Shown here: piece after piece, positions 28,932 to 36,549 of the stretch
Numbering within the stretch: position 1 is the first letter of the stretch
Layout: each line of letters starts with the position of its first letter
DNA from: Bacteroidales bacterium
GTDB taxonomy: Bacteria > Bacteroidota > Bacteroidia > Bacteroidales > P3
Length of the DNA stretch: 40,641 bases
Assembly (NCBI GenBank): GCA_009785505.1
Contig: WQWA01000017.1
Location: 1 to 40,641 of the forward strand
Direction of reading: 5' to 3'
Notes under the pieces: model-generated
What the model saw: only the letters and a program-made list of their open reading frames with translations
Told to the model about the DNA's origin: nothing
The model's database searches: none
Translations under genes and position numbers: made by a program

Positions 28932-29760
28932 ACGAGTCCCAAATGGCTCCTACATTAAATTTTTCTCTAAATTCGCTTAATGCAGATTTTGACAGCTGAA
29001 CAAAAACGGCTTGTTCTTCGTTTGGATTTGCCATTGCAACTGCAATTCCTTTAGGATCAACAACCATTGAATCTCCTCGATACATATATCCATCGCCGTC
29101 TTTTCCAACGCGATTCACACCGATACTGTATGCTAAATTTTCGATGGCTCTTGCATGCAGCAATATCCGCCAAACATTAGCACGACCTTCTGCCCACGAG
29201 GCCGTATTCAGCAAAATGTCGTAATCGTATTCTCCGTTTTTGTAGATGTTTTTGCTCCACACAGGAAATCGCAAATCGTGACAAATGTTCAGCCTAAATC
29301 GCCATCCGACATAATTTACCGTTACAATTTCTTTTCCCGGTGTGATGTGTTTTGGTTCGTCACTCATCACGAAACAATGGCGTTTGTCATAGCATTTGTA
29401 CTCTCCATTCGGAAAAACAAAAAAACCTCGATTGTACAACCTGTCGTTATCCAAAATCAACACACTTCCGTAGATAGCAGTATTCAATGATTGCGCGGTT
29501 TTTTGCATCCATTGCACGGTTTTTCCATTCATGGGCTCTGCAACCTCTTTAAGAAATTTAAATCCCGTTGAAAACATTTCCGGAAGAACGATTAGTTTCG
29601 GACACCCTTCGACAGGCTCAGGGTGCGGGCTTTCGGTCCTTGAGCTTGTCGAAACGAACGCCTCAACAATTTGTTCCTCCATCTTTTTTAACGAAGCGTC
29701 TATTTTTCCCCACTCCGGCGAAAATTGGATGAGGTAAACGTCTAATTTTTCCGATTGCAT
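28915..29760 (-). CDS. Carbon-nitrogen hydrolase, omega-amidase-like, with an in-frame repeat insertion
   Basis: The 281-residue enzyme belongs to the nitrilase superfamily and is closest in pattern to the YafV/Nit2 omega-amidases, which hydrolyse 2-oxoglutaramate and similar ketoamides. The catalytic triad is Glu61 (LPEMFSTGF), Lys126 (YDKRHCF) and Cys160 (NICHDLRFP). Residues about 36-53, including HPEPVEG, are encoded by a palindromic repeat and sit just before the strand leading to Glu61; related proteins have only a short loop there. It starts 6 bases after the tnaA stop and overlaps tamL by 17 bases. Confidence 0.92.
   Translation of the reverse strand: MQSEKLDVYLIQFSPEWGKIDASLKKMEEQIVEAFVSTSSRTESPHPEPVEGCPKLIVLPEMFSTGFKFLKEVAEPMNGKTVQWMQKTAQSLNTAIYGSVLILDNDRLYNRGFFVFPNGEYKCYDKRHCFVMSDEPKHITPGKEIVTVNYVGWRFRLNICHDLRFPVWSKNIYKNGEYDYDILLNTASWAEGRANVWRILLHARAIENLAYSIGVNRVGKDGDGYMYRGDSMVVDPKGIAVAMANPNEEQAVFVQLSKSALSEFREKFNVGAIWDSYEIKI
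29605..29656. repeat. Palindromic repeat inside the amidase gene
   Basis: CCCTTCGACAGGCTCAGGG (29605-29623) faces GTCCTTGAGCTTGTCGAAAC (29636-29655); TTCGACA pairs with TGTCGAA across the unit. It is read in frame as the segment containing HPEPVEG, which I recall as a frequent translation of interspersed repeats in other bacteria. Confidence 0.8.
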
Positions 29761-29766
29761 AATTTT

Positions 29767-31143
29767 TTATTTTATTCGCTCTAGATCCACTGTAAAGTGC
29801 CGCATAATCGGCTGTTCCTTTACAATTTTGAAGCCTTTTGTGATGGTATCACGGCGATCGTAAACATTTTTCAAGGCAGCCGCAACAACATCCATGTGGT
29901 TGTTGGTATAAGTTCTGCGAGGAATTGCCAAACGCAGCAATTCTAAGTCCGGAAAACGATTTTCTCGTGTAACCGGGTCTCTATCCGCCAAAATAGCACC
30001 GATTTCAACACCTCTCACTCCGGCTTCCAAATACAGTTCCACGCCTAAAGTTTGTGCAGGAAATTCTTCACGAGGAATCTTATCCAGCACTTTTTTTGCG
30101 TCTACAAAAATCGCATGTCCTCCCGAAGGACGCTGATACGGAATACCGTATTCGTCTAATTTTTTGCCCAAATATTCTACTTGTTTGATGCGGGTTTCCA
30201 AAAAATCAAATTCTGTGCCTTCGTCTAAACCTACTGCCAAAGCGTTCATATCTCGTCCCGACATACCGCCATAAGTGATATAGCCCTCAAACATAATGTT
30301 ATACACAGATGCTTTTTCAAAAATATCTTTATGTTTTGTCGCAACAAATCCACCCATGTTGACAATCGCATCTTTTTTCGAACTCATTGTCATCGCATCT
30401 GCGTGAGAAAACATTTCTTTCACAATTTCTTTCACGGTTTTGTTTTCGTAGCCTTTTTCGCGAGTTTTTATAAAATACGCGTTTTCCGCAAATCTTGCTG
30501 AGTCGAAAACGACCGGTTTGTTGTATTTGTCAGCAATGGCACGAACACCTTTGATGCATTCCATTGAAACGGGCTGTCCGCCTGCGGTGTTGTTAGTCAC
30601 TGTTACCAAAAGAAACGGGACTTTGTCGGCATGCTCAGCCATAGCATTTTCCAGCTTTTTCAAATCGTGGTTGCCTTTGAACGGAGCTTCACTTTGTGTA
30701 TCTTTCGCCTCGTCAACGGTTACGTCCAATGCAATCGCTTTGCGAAATTCGATATGACCTTTTGTTGTGTCAAAATGCGAGTTTCCCGGAATGATATCGC
30801 CCTCTTTCACAAGCACTGAAAATAGGACGTTTTCGGCTGCACGACCTTGATGTGTCGGCAAAAAATAATCGAAGTCTAAAATATTTTTGATCGCATTTTT
30901 CATGTTGTGATACGACCGTGCTCCGGCATAACTTTCATCGCCAAGCATCATTTCCGACCACTGTTTGTCGCTCATTGCACCCGTTCCTGAGTCGGTCAAC
31001 AAATCAATAAATACATAGTCCGAATTAAGTTTGAACAAGTTGTAGTTGGCATCTTTCATCCATTTTTCGCGTTCTTCGCGTGTACTGCGACGGATAGGCT
31101 CCACCATTTTGATTTTGAAGGATTCTGCAAAGGGTAAATTCAT
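29767..31143 (-). CDS. tnaA: Tryptophanase
   Basis: This PLP enzyme splits tryptophan into indole, pyruvate and ammonia. The start at 31143 is preferred because it gives the usual N-terminus (MNLPFAESFKIKMVEP) and lies 18 bases after a TATCTTTG box; a longer frame reads back through the promoter. The 458 residues include the PLP lysine Lys257 (SSKKDA). FDTT with Asp125 and the GVEIG segment match tryptophanase; tyrosine phenol-lyase has a Thr at the first site and an Arg (MERG) at the second. The amidase and tamL genes follow closely. No TnaC-like leader is seen upstream and no tnaB permease is adjacent. Confidence 0.93.
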   Translation of the reverse strand: MNLPFAESFKIKMVEPIRRSTREEREKWMKDANYNLFKLNSDYVFIDLLTDSGTGAMSDKQWSEMMLGDESYAGARSYHNMKNAIKNILDFDYFLPTHQGRAAENVLFSVLVKEGDIIPGNSHFDTTKGHIEFRKAIALDVTVDEAKDTQSEAPFKGNHDLKKLENAMAEHADKVPFLLVTVTNNTAGGQPVSMECIKGVRAIADKYNKPVVFDSARFAENAYFIKTREKGYENKTVKEIVKEMFSHADAMTMSSKKDAIVNMGGFVATKHKDIFEKASVYNIMFEGYITYGGMSGRDMNALAVGLDEGTEFDFLETRIKQVEYLGKKLDEYGIPYQRPSGGHAIFVDAKKVLDKIPREEFPAQTLGVELYLEAGVRGVEIGAILADRDPVTRENRFPDLELLRLAIPRRTYTNNHMDVVAAALKNVYDRRDTITKGFKIVKEQPIMRHFTVDLERIK

Positions 31144-31161
31144 TGTGTTTTTATTTTTTTG

Positions 31162-31169
31162 CAAAGATA
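31162..31169 (-). promoter_or_regulatory. -7 box TATCTTTG of tnaA
   Basis: The minus strand reads TATCTTTG, 18 bases before the tnaA ATG. Confidence 0.7.
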
Positions 31170-31213
31170 CAAAATAATTCTCAATTTTCAATTCCCGATT
31201 TTTAAATTTTCCG

Positions 31214-31221
31214 TATCTTTG
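31214..31221 (+). promoter_or_regulatory. -7 box TATCTTTG of the NusG-like gene, leaderless geometry
   Basis: TATCTTTG ends four bases before the ATG at 31226. Transcription from this class of promoter normally starts a few bases past the box, so the mRNA should begin at or next to the start codon. Confidence 0.65.
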
Positions 31222-31225
31222 CCAC

Positions 31226-31729
31226 ATGAAATCAAAATGGCACGTTGTACACGTTTTATCCCGAACTGAAAAAAAAGTTGCGGAAAGGCTTGAAAACAGT
31301 GGTGTAGCTGTTTATTTGCCCATACAAAAACAACTTCGCCAGTGGAGTGATCGCAAAAAGTGGGTTGGTATGGTTGTGGTTTCCGGTTATGTTTTTGTGA
31401 AAATAACCGACAGCGAACAGGTTTTTGTGCTTCAAGTTCCTGGTGTTTCGCGGTTTTTGAAGCATAATGGTATTCCGGTTTGTGTTTCCGAAACGGAAAT
31501 GCAGCGTTTCAAAAATTTTGTTGAGAAAGCCGAAAATCGCAAAATTGAATTTAATACTGAAATTATTCCCGTAGGAGCTCCTATAACTATTCAAGCCGGC
31601 AGGTTTAAAGGTTTTTCCGGAGAAATTGTCGAGCATAAAAACAAGCACAAGCTTTCTGTAAAACTATCTAATTTCGGACATTTTTTTATCACCCTTTCAC
31701 CTGAAGATGTTTCAATGGTTAGTGGTTAA
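31226..31729 (+). CDS. NusG paralogue, UpxY-like transcription antiterminator
   Basis: The 167-residue protein has a NusG N-terminal domain (WHVVHVLSRTEKKVAERLE, then SGYVFVKI) and a C-terminal KOW-type domain (VGAPITIQAGRFKGFSGEIVEHKNKHKLSV). Bacteroidota use such specialised paralogues (UpxY) to let RNA polymerase read through long polysaccharide operons. Here no polysaccharide operon follows: the next gene converges on it. It may act in trans or be a relict. The last codons and stop lie in an inverted repeat shared with the FemAB-like gene. The ATG is almost directly at the promoter. Confidence 0.9.
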   Translation: MKSKWHVVHVLSRTEKKVAERLENSGVAVYLPIQKQLRQWSDRKKWVGMVVVSGYVFVKITDSEQVFVLQVPGVSRFLKHNGIPVCVSETEMQRFKNFVEKAENRKIEFNTEIIPVGAPITIQAGRFKGFSGEIVEHKNKHKLSVKLSNFGHFFITLSPEDVSMVSG

Positions 31730-31777
31730 TGATAAGTGATAAAACTTCCGCTAATAATTAAACACTAATCATTAATC
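31724..31777. terminator. Inverted repeat containing the stop codons of two convergent genes
   Basis: GGTTAATGATAAGTG (31724-31738) pairs with CACTAATCATTAATC (31763-31777) at 13 of 15 positions. The TAA of the NusG-like gene (31727-31729) and the TAG of the FemAB-like gene (31765-31767) lie within the arms. It could serve as a bidirectional terminator, although the flanking T-tracts are weak. Confidence 0.5.
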
Positions 31778-32721
31778 ATTATCTCGTAATGATCGTAAAC
31801 AATGGTGTTTCCACCGAATTTCTCTTTGTAAGAAATTAGCCCTTCATTCAAAAATTGTCCGCCTTTTTCGGTCGAAATTCCAAAATCAAAATAGCGATAA
31901 TCCGAAAATAGTTTGTGAATAAAAAGTTCATACAAATATTCTCCGGCATACATTTTTTCACCTTCCGAAGATAGTCCTACATACTGCAAATGTGCTGCAT
32001 CATTCGCCAAATAGACAACACCACCTGCTACAATTTTTTTTTCAGAATATACCGCAATCGCTTGAATATTATGCGGAAATGAGGATTTTAACAAATTTAT
32101 TTCTGCTTGAGAATGAACCGGCGAAGTGCCGTGTTTTTTCATCAAATTTTCTTCAACAATCGACCAAAATGCATCAACATTCGAATGAACTTCATAACGC
32201 AAATTATGTTTTTCGGCATAGTTCAAAACTCGCGACAATCGCAATTTTGGCGATGGTTTGGATTTTTTCATACAAAATGTCGTCGAACAATTTCGAACAA
32301 CTAATTTTGCATTATTTCGAAACAACGCATATAAATCTTCTTCACACGGCAATTTGTGATAAATCGAAGGAACGGTTTTGTAGTAAATTTTCTCAAAATC
32401 AAACGGTTTCAAAAACGTTTTTAATTCATCAAAAATCCCCAACACCAAACTTTGTGAAACATCAGTAGAAACAAGCAAAGAGCCATACGTCAAACCTTGA
32501 TGCGAATATAAAATTTTTTCGTTGCGGTTTGCCGGCAAAAGAGCAATTAATTTTTTATTTTCAAAAACCATCAATGAAAAATCTTCAAATCGATGTGCAT
32601 GATAATCCATATATGCCCGTTTGAACAAAAATGTACCGTTTTTGGATTTTTCTACAAAATCGTCCCAAATTGAAATGTCTTTTGAGGTATAGCACTTTAT
32701 GGTTATGTTCAATTTTGACAT
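31765..32721 (-). CDS. FemAB-like GNAT acyltransferase
   Basis: The 318-residue protein matches the outline of FemAB/peptidoglycan-bridge-like GNAT proteins: WDDFVEKSKNGTFLFKRAYMDYH at the start, a long central helix region, then VAGGVVYLANDAAHLQYVGLS and FDFGIST near the end, the second GNAT core. Family members transfer amino acids or acyl groups to cell-wall or sugar substrates; this substrate is unknown. The start at 32721 is chosen over an in-frame upstream codon because a TATCTTTG box ends only 7 bases before it. The C-terminal residues (EIMIND) are encoded by the inverted repeat shared with the NusG-like gene. Confidence 0.78.
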   Translation of the reverse strand: MSKLNITIKCYTSKDISIWDDFVEKSKNGTFLFKRAYMDYHAHRFEDFSLMVFENKKLIALLPANRNEKILYSHQGLTYGSLLVSTDVSQSLVLGIFDELKTFLKPFDFEKIYYKTVPSIYHKLPCEEDLYALFRNNAKLVVRNCSTTFCMKKSKPSPKLRLSRVLNYAEKHNLRYEVHSNVDAFWSIVEENLMKKHGTSPVHSQAEINLLKSSFPHNIQAIAVYSEKKIVAGGVVYLANDAAHLQYVGLSSEGEKMYAGEYLYELFIHKLFSDYRYFDFGISTEKGGQFLNEGLISYKEKFGGNTIVYDHYEIMIND

Positions 32722-32728
32722 GGCTTTG

Positions 32729-32736
32729 CAAAGATA
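32729..32736 (-). promoter_or_regulatory. -7 box TATCTTTG of the FemAB-like gene
   Basis: The minus strand reads TATCTTTG, 7 bases before the ATG at 32721, another near-leaderless geometry. Confidence 0.65.
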
Positions 32737-32748
32737 CAAAATTTTTCG

Positions 32749-32756
32749 TATCTTTG
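32749..32756 (+). promoter_or_regulatory. -7 box TATCTTTG of the AsmA-like gene
   Basis: TATCTTTG lies 16 bases before the ATG at 32773, face to face with the divergent FemAB-like promoter 12 bases away. Confidence 0.65.
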
Positions 32757-32772
32757 TAGTTTTATTTTGACA

Positions 32773-35700
32773 ATGATGAAAAAATGGCTCAAAATTTTGT
32801 TGATTTCGCTCGGCTCAATCGTCGGGCTTTTGACGATTGTTTTTTCGATTGTGTGTTTTATTTTGTTTACGCCAAGTCAATTGACGCCGTTGGTAAACCG
32901 ATTTGCCAATGATTTTTTGAATGCTGAAGTCCGGATTGAAAAAATTGATTTAGCCTATTTCTCAATTTATCCGTTTGTGCGGTTAAATATCCAAAATATC
33001 CTTATTCTTGATCAAGAAAATCCGGAAGACACATTGACATTTATTCCTTCGGCACAAGCCCAATTGAATTTTAATGAATTGGTGTTTAGAAATAATTTGA
33101 TTATCACCCAGCTCGAGCTTCGCGGAGGTGTAACCAATGTGCATTTTGACGAAAACGGAAAACTGAACTGGGCTGTTTTTCCGGAAACCGAACAACGAGA
33201 AACAACTACAACCGCTTTACACTCGCTGTTCAATGCGGTTGATATACAACAAATTATCCTTAATTCGGGACGCATAAATTATCGCAACGAAAAAAAAGGG
33301 CAATCTGCATTCGTACAAAACGCAAATTTGCAGTTGAACGGCTCGTTTATCGAAAACAATTTACTTTCGGAATTATCTATACATCTGAAAAGCATTGATT
33401 ATTCCGACCGCACTACCAGCCTGAGTTTGGGAGGATTTCAAACAACGTTGTCCGGCGACTTGTTTCATTCGCACGTGAACGCCATTTCCGAAGTTGTGCT
33501 AGATTCGCTTCATTACAATACCGAAGACATGAGCGTGTTTTTTCCTCAGATGACGGTAGATTTGGTGAGCGCGAGCAATTTCAACGATGGAAAAATCCGT
33601 ATGCAGACAATTATTGAGCAAATTCATTTCAACCATAACGACGAGGATTTATTAAATAATTCAACCATAAACATAACCTTGTTTGCCGAATATCTTTCCG
33701 AAAATCAAAAAATTTCTATCGAAAAAGGGGCATTTTATATCAATGAAATTCCTTTTCGACTTGACGGAAATATAGAAATATTGGACACCGGATTTTTTCC
33801 GAATTTAACCTTTAACTTAGACACAACGCGGTTCTCACAAATTTATGAATTACTTCCGAATGCTGTCTCTAATATGATTTTGGAGCATGCTCAAGTCAAC
33901 GACGGACAAATTTTTTGCAACGGAACAATTCTTGGAAAATTTGCGAATGGGGCCATGCCCGATATTGATGTGACGTTTGGTTTGAAAAACATGAACCTGG
34001 TTGCGCACGGCACTCAAATCGACACGCTAAATTTGGTCTCAGATGTGAAGCTTCGACTCAACGATTTGCGAAACTCAACCTTAACCGTTCGAGAGTTTTT
34101 CTATAGTGGACACTTAGGCACAGCCTCGGCTACAGCAATTGTGAACGGATTTACGGATAATCCGAAAATCGAAACACATTTGGTTACAGATTTGAATTTA
34201 AATCGCTTGTATAGAATGTTTATGGGTAGAGAAAATGCTTTTCGAACACGAGGCGCAATTCATACCAATTTAAGTGTTGAGTTTGCCTTGCATGATGTCT
34301 TGAATTTCTCGCGAGAAAAGATTTACCGAATCAGAGTTGACGGTATTGTTGAAATTGACGACCTTTTGGTTAGAAACCGACAAGACACTATTAATCTTTT
34401 TGCGGATTTTGTACGACTTCGCTTTGGCTCACATATCGACGATACAGCACTTGTACAAGGCCATGCTTTTTTCAGAACCAGCGTGCGTGTGGATAGTTTG
34501 GATTTCGTTTACAGAAATTTATACTCGGGAAATATCGCACGACTTTCGACCGGTTTTCGCGTAGAAGTTCCGACCAATGACGGCACTGTAAACACGCAAA
34601 CCGCACGCATCAGTTTTCGAGGCATAAACTTTCGTATGCCGGAAGAGCGCATTCGATTGACCGCAGGACGAACGTCTGCAAATGTCAGAATTATACCGAA
34701 TCCCGATAAGCCAACATCTCCCGTTGGAAGCATAAGAGCGAATATTGATTCATTATTTTTCCGCCAGCCGGGAACAGCAACAGTTCGATTGGGTTCCTCA
34801 GAACTGAATTTGGCACTAATGCCACAAAATCCGGTTGTGAGAGCAGGAGGAAGAGATAGAGACACAACCCTTGTCGCCAACGAAATTCAAGAAGAACGCC
34901 GAAGAGGTCGCTATACAGCCCTTACCGATGAACAACGCCGACAGCAGCGCATTGATCGTTTGGTGGAAATGTCGTCGGATCAGCTTATTGAAAAACTGCT
35001 GGAATACTTTACTTTTTTAGGCGATACAACCATTGATATTGCACAACTCTTTATGAGCGAATTTTCTTATGAAGGTTCTTTGGTTTTTGATACGTTCCGT
35101 TTGCGCATTCCGGATTTTCCGATTCCAATTTCAGTTTTATCAACAGAAGTCAATCTCAATCCCCGCCTGCTTTCGCTGAATAATGCAACGGTGATTATGG
35201 GCAATACGGACATGGTTGTTTCCGGAACTTTGGAAAATTTCCGTCGTGCCTTGGCTGGTCGCGGAACTTTGCGAGGACATATGGATTTGAGGTCGAATAG
35301 AGTCGATGCCAACCAATTAATGTTTGCCATGAGAGACGACCCGGCTTTGAGAGACACAACGCAACGACGTGGTAGAGGAGAAGAAGGCGGCGGCAGACGA
35401 AGCAGAGATGCCGAACCGGAGTTAAATCGCTTTGAACTCATGGACAGAGAGCGCGAAGCACGTCGTGCCGAAAGACAAGCAGGTGGGGAAAGCCGAAGAC
35501 AAGGTGGACGAACAAATATCGCACAACACACAGAATCGTCTGAAGACGAGGTCTACACTGAGTTTGTCCTTGTTTCGGATAGTCTTTTAATGGCTGAAGC
35601 CAAAGAAGACCTTTCCGAACTCTCCGAGTTTGAAGCCGTTTTCGAAGCACCGCCCGAAGCATCGTTGTTTATGATTCCGGGAATATTGAATATGACTCTA

Positions 35701-36549
35701 AACGTAGATATAGACACGCTATTGCTTGGGCACGGCGTCATGACGAATTTGCACGGTGAAGCCGAAATTCGAGACGAGTTTTTACGATTAAACGAATTTC
35801 GATTAACAAATAGAGCCGGAGGAATGAACATTGTTTTGGCCTACCGAGCTCATAGCCTCAACGATGCAACTCTTTGGATGGACATGACCATTGAAGACAC
35901 TGAGTTGCAGGCACTTCTTGATTTATACCCCGAAATTAGAGACACCTTGCCTATTTTGCAATCGCTTGAAGGACTTGTAGATTTGAATTTAACGTTAAGT
36001 TCGCATTTGGATTCCACCATGAGTGTGGATATGAATCAAACTATAGCTTCTGCAAGCATGCGTGGTCAAGATTTGGTTTTGTTGGATGACGAAAATTTTT
36101 CGAGAGTGTCAAGAATGTTGGGCTTTAGACGCCGAGACCAAAATCTGATAGATTCTTTGTCTGTCGGTGTAACTGTGGATGATGGAGTTATCGAAATTTT
36201 TCCTTTTAAACTAACCATGAACAGATATTCGTTAGCTGTTGGCGGAACTCAAAACGTGGATATGAGTTTTAATTACCACATTACCGTTTTGCGAGCACCG
36301 CCGAGATTGTTCCGTCCGGTATCCTGGGCAACAGCACTAATGAGCGGTTTAAATCTTGGTATTGATGTATCCGGAACAGGAGTAGAGGGAGACAGAATCC
36401 GATTTAGACCTACAAGTGCAAGATTTAGAGATTTGGCAACTCCGGCAACATCTATAAATATGGAACGAACTATCAATGTGCAAGAAGAGTTCCGACGACT
36501 TTTGGAACACCAGCTCGATCAAATTGTTGGAGAAACAAGCGAAAATTAA
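32773..36549 (+). CDS. AsmA family protein, very large
   Basis: The 1258-residue protein has one N-terminal membrane anchor (about 4-32) and then the AsmA start (TPSQLTPLVNRFANDFLNAEVRIEKID). A long run of beta-strand repeats typical of the AsmA/TamB bridge-like lipid-transfer group follows. The end (VDDGVIEIFPFKLTMNRYSLAVGG, at about 36174-36246) matches the AsmA C-terminal module. It lacks a clear DUF490/TamB C-terminus, so AsmA-like is preferred over TamB. Residues about 860-930 are an Arg/Glu/Gly-rich, probably disordered insert. The role is likely phospholipid or envelope homeostasis across the periplasm (family knowledge). The start could also be the ATG at 32776. The stop overlaps the queA start by 1 base (TAATG). 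Confidence 0.88.
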   Translation: MMKKWLKILLISLGSIVGLLTIVFSIVCFILFTPSQLTPLVNRFANDFLNAEVRIEKIDLAYFSIYPFVRLNIQNILILDQENPEDTLTFIPSAQAQLNFNELVFRNNLIITQLELRGGVTNVHFDENGKLNWAVFPETEQRETTTTALHSLFNAVDIQQIILNSGRINYRNEKKGQSAFVQNANLQLNGSFIENNLLSELSIHLKSIDYSDRTTSLSLGGFQTTLSGDLFHSHVNAISEVVLDSLHYNTEDMSVFFPQMTVDLVSASNFNDGKIRMQTIIEQIHFNHNDEDLLNNSTINITLFAEYLSENQKISIEKGAFYINEIPFRLDGNIEILDTGFFPNLTFNLDTTRFSQIYELLPNAVSNMILEHAQVNDGQIFCNGTILGKFANGAMPDIDVTFGLKNMNLVAHGTQIDTLNLVSDVKLRLNDLRNSTLTVREFFYSGHLGTASATAIVNGFTDNPKIETHLVTDLNLNRLYRMFMGRENAFRTRGAIHTNLSVEFALHDVLNFSREKIYRIRVDGIVEIDDLLVRNRQDTINLFADFVRLRFGSHIDDTALVQGHAFFRTSVRVDSLDFVYRNLYSGNIARLSTGFRVEVPTNDGTVNTQTARISFRGINFRMPEERIRLTAGRTSANVRIIPNPDKPTSPVGSIRANIDSLFFRQPGTATVRLGSSELNLALMPQNPVVRAGGRDRDTTLVANEIQEERRRGRYTALTDEQRRQQRIDRLVEMSSDQLIEKLLEYFTFLGDTTIDIAQLFMSEFSYEGSLVFDTFRLRIPDFPIPISVLSTEVNLNPRLLSLNNATVIMGNTDMVVSGTLENFRRALAGRGTLRGHMDLRSNRVDANQLMFAMRDDPALRDTTQRRGRGEEGGGRRSRDAEPELNRFELMDREREARRAERQAGGESRRQGGRTNIAQHTESSEDEVYTEFVLVSDSLLMAEAKEDLSELSEFEAVFEAPPEASLFMIPGILNMTLNVDIDTLLLGHGVMTNLHGEAEIRDEFLRLNEFRLTNRAGGMNIVLAYRAHSLNDATLWMDMTIEDTELQALLDLYPEIRDTLPILQSLEGLVDLNLTLSSHLDSTMSVDMNQTIASASMRGQDLVLLDDENFSRVSRMLGFRRRDQNLIDSLSVGVTVDDGVIEIFPFKLTMNRYSLAVGGTQNVDMSFNYHITVLRAPPRLFRPVSWATALMSGLNLGIDVSGTGVEGDRIRFRPTSARFRDLATPATSINMERTINVQEEFRRLLEHQLDQIVGETSEN

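Noticed and set aside
29767-31143. Tyrosine phenol-lyase instead of tryptophanase
   Set aside because: The FDTT Asp125 and GVEIG segments match tryptophanase; the Arg and Thr characteristic of tyrosine phenol-lyase are absent.
32773-36549. TamB partner of the TamL protein
   Set aside because: The C-terminal module looks like AsmA (VEIFPF-type segment) and not the TamB/DUF490 end, and the gene is not adjacent to tamL.
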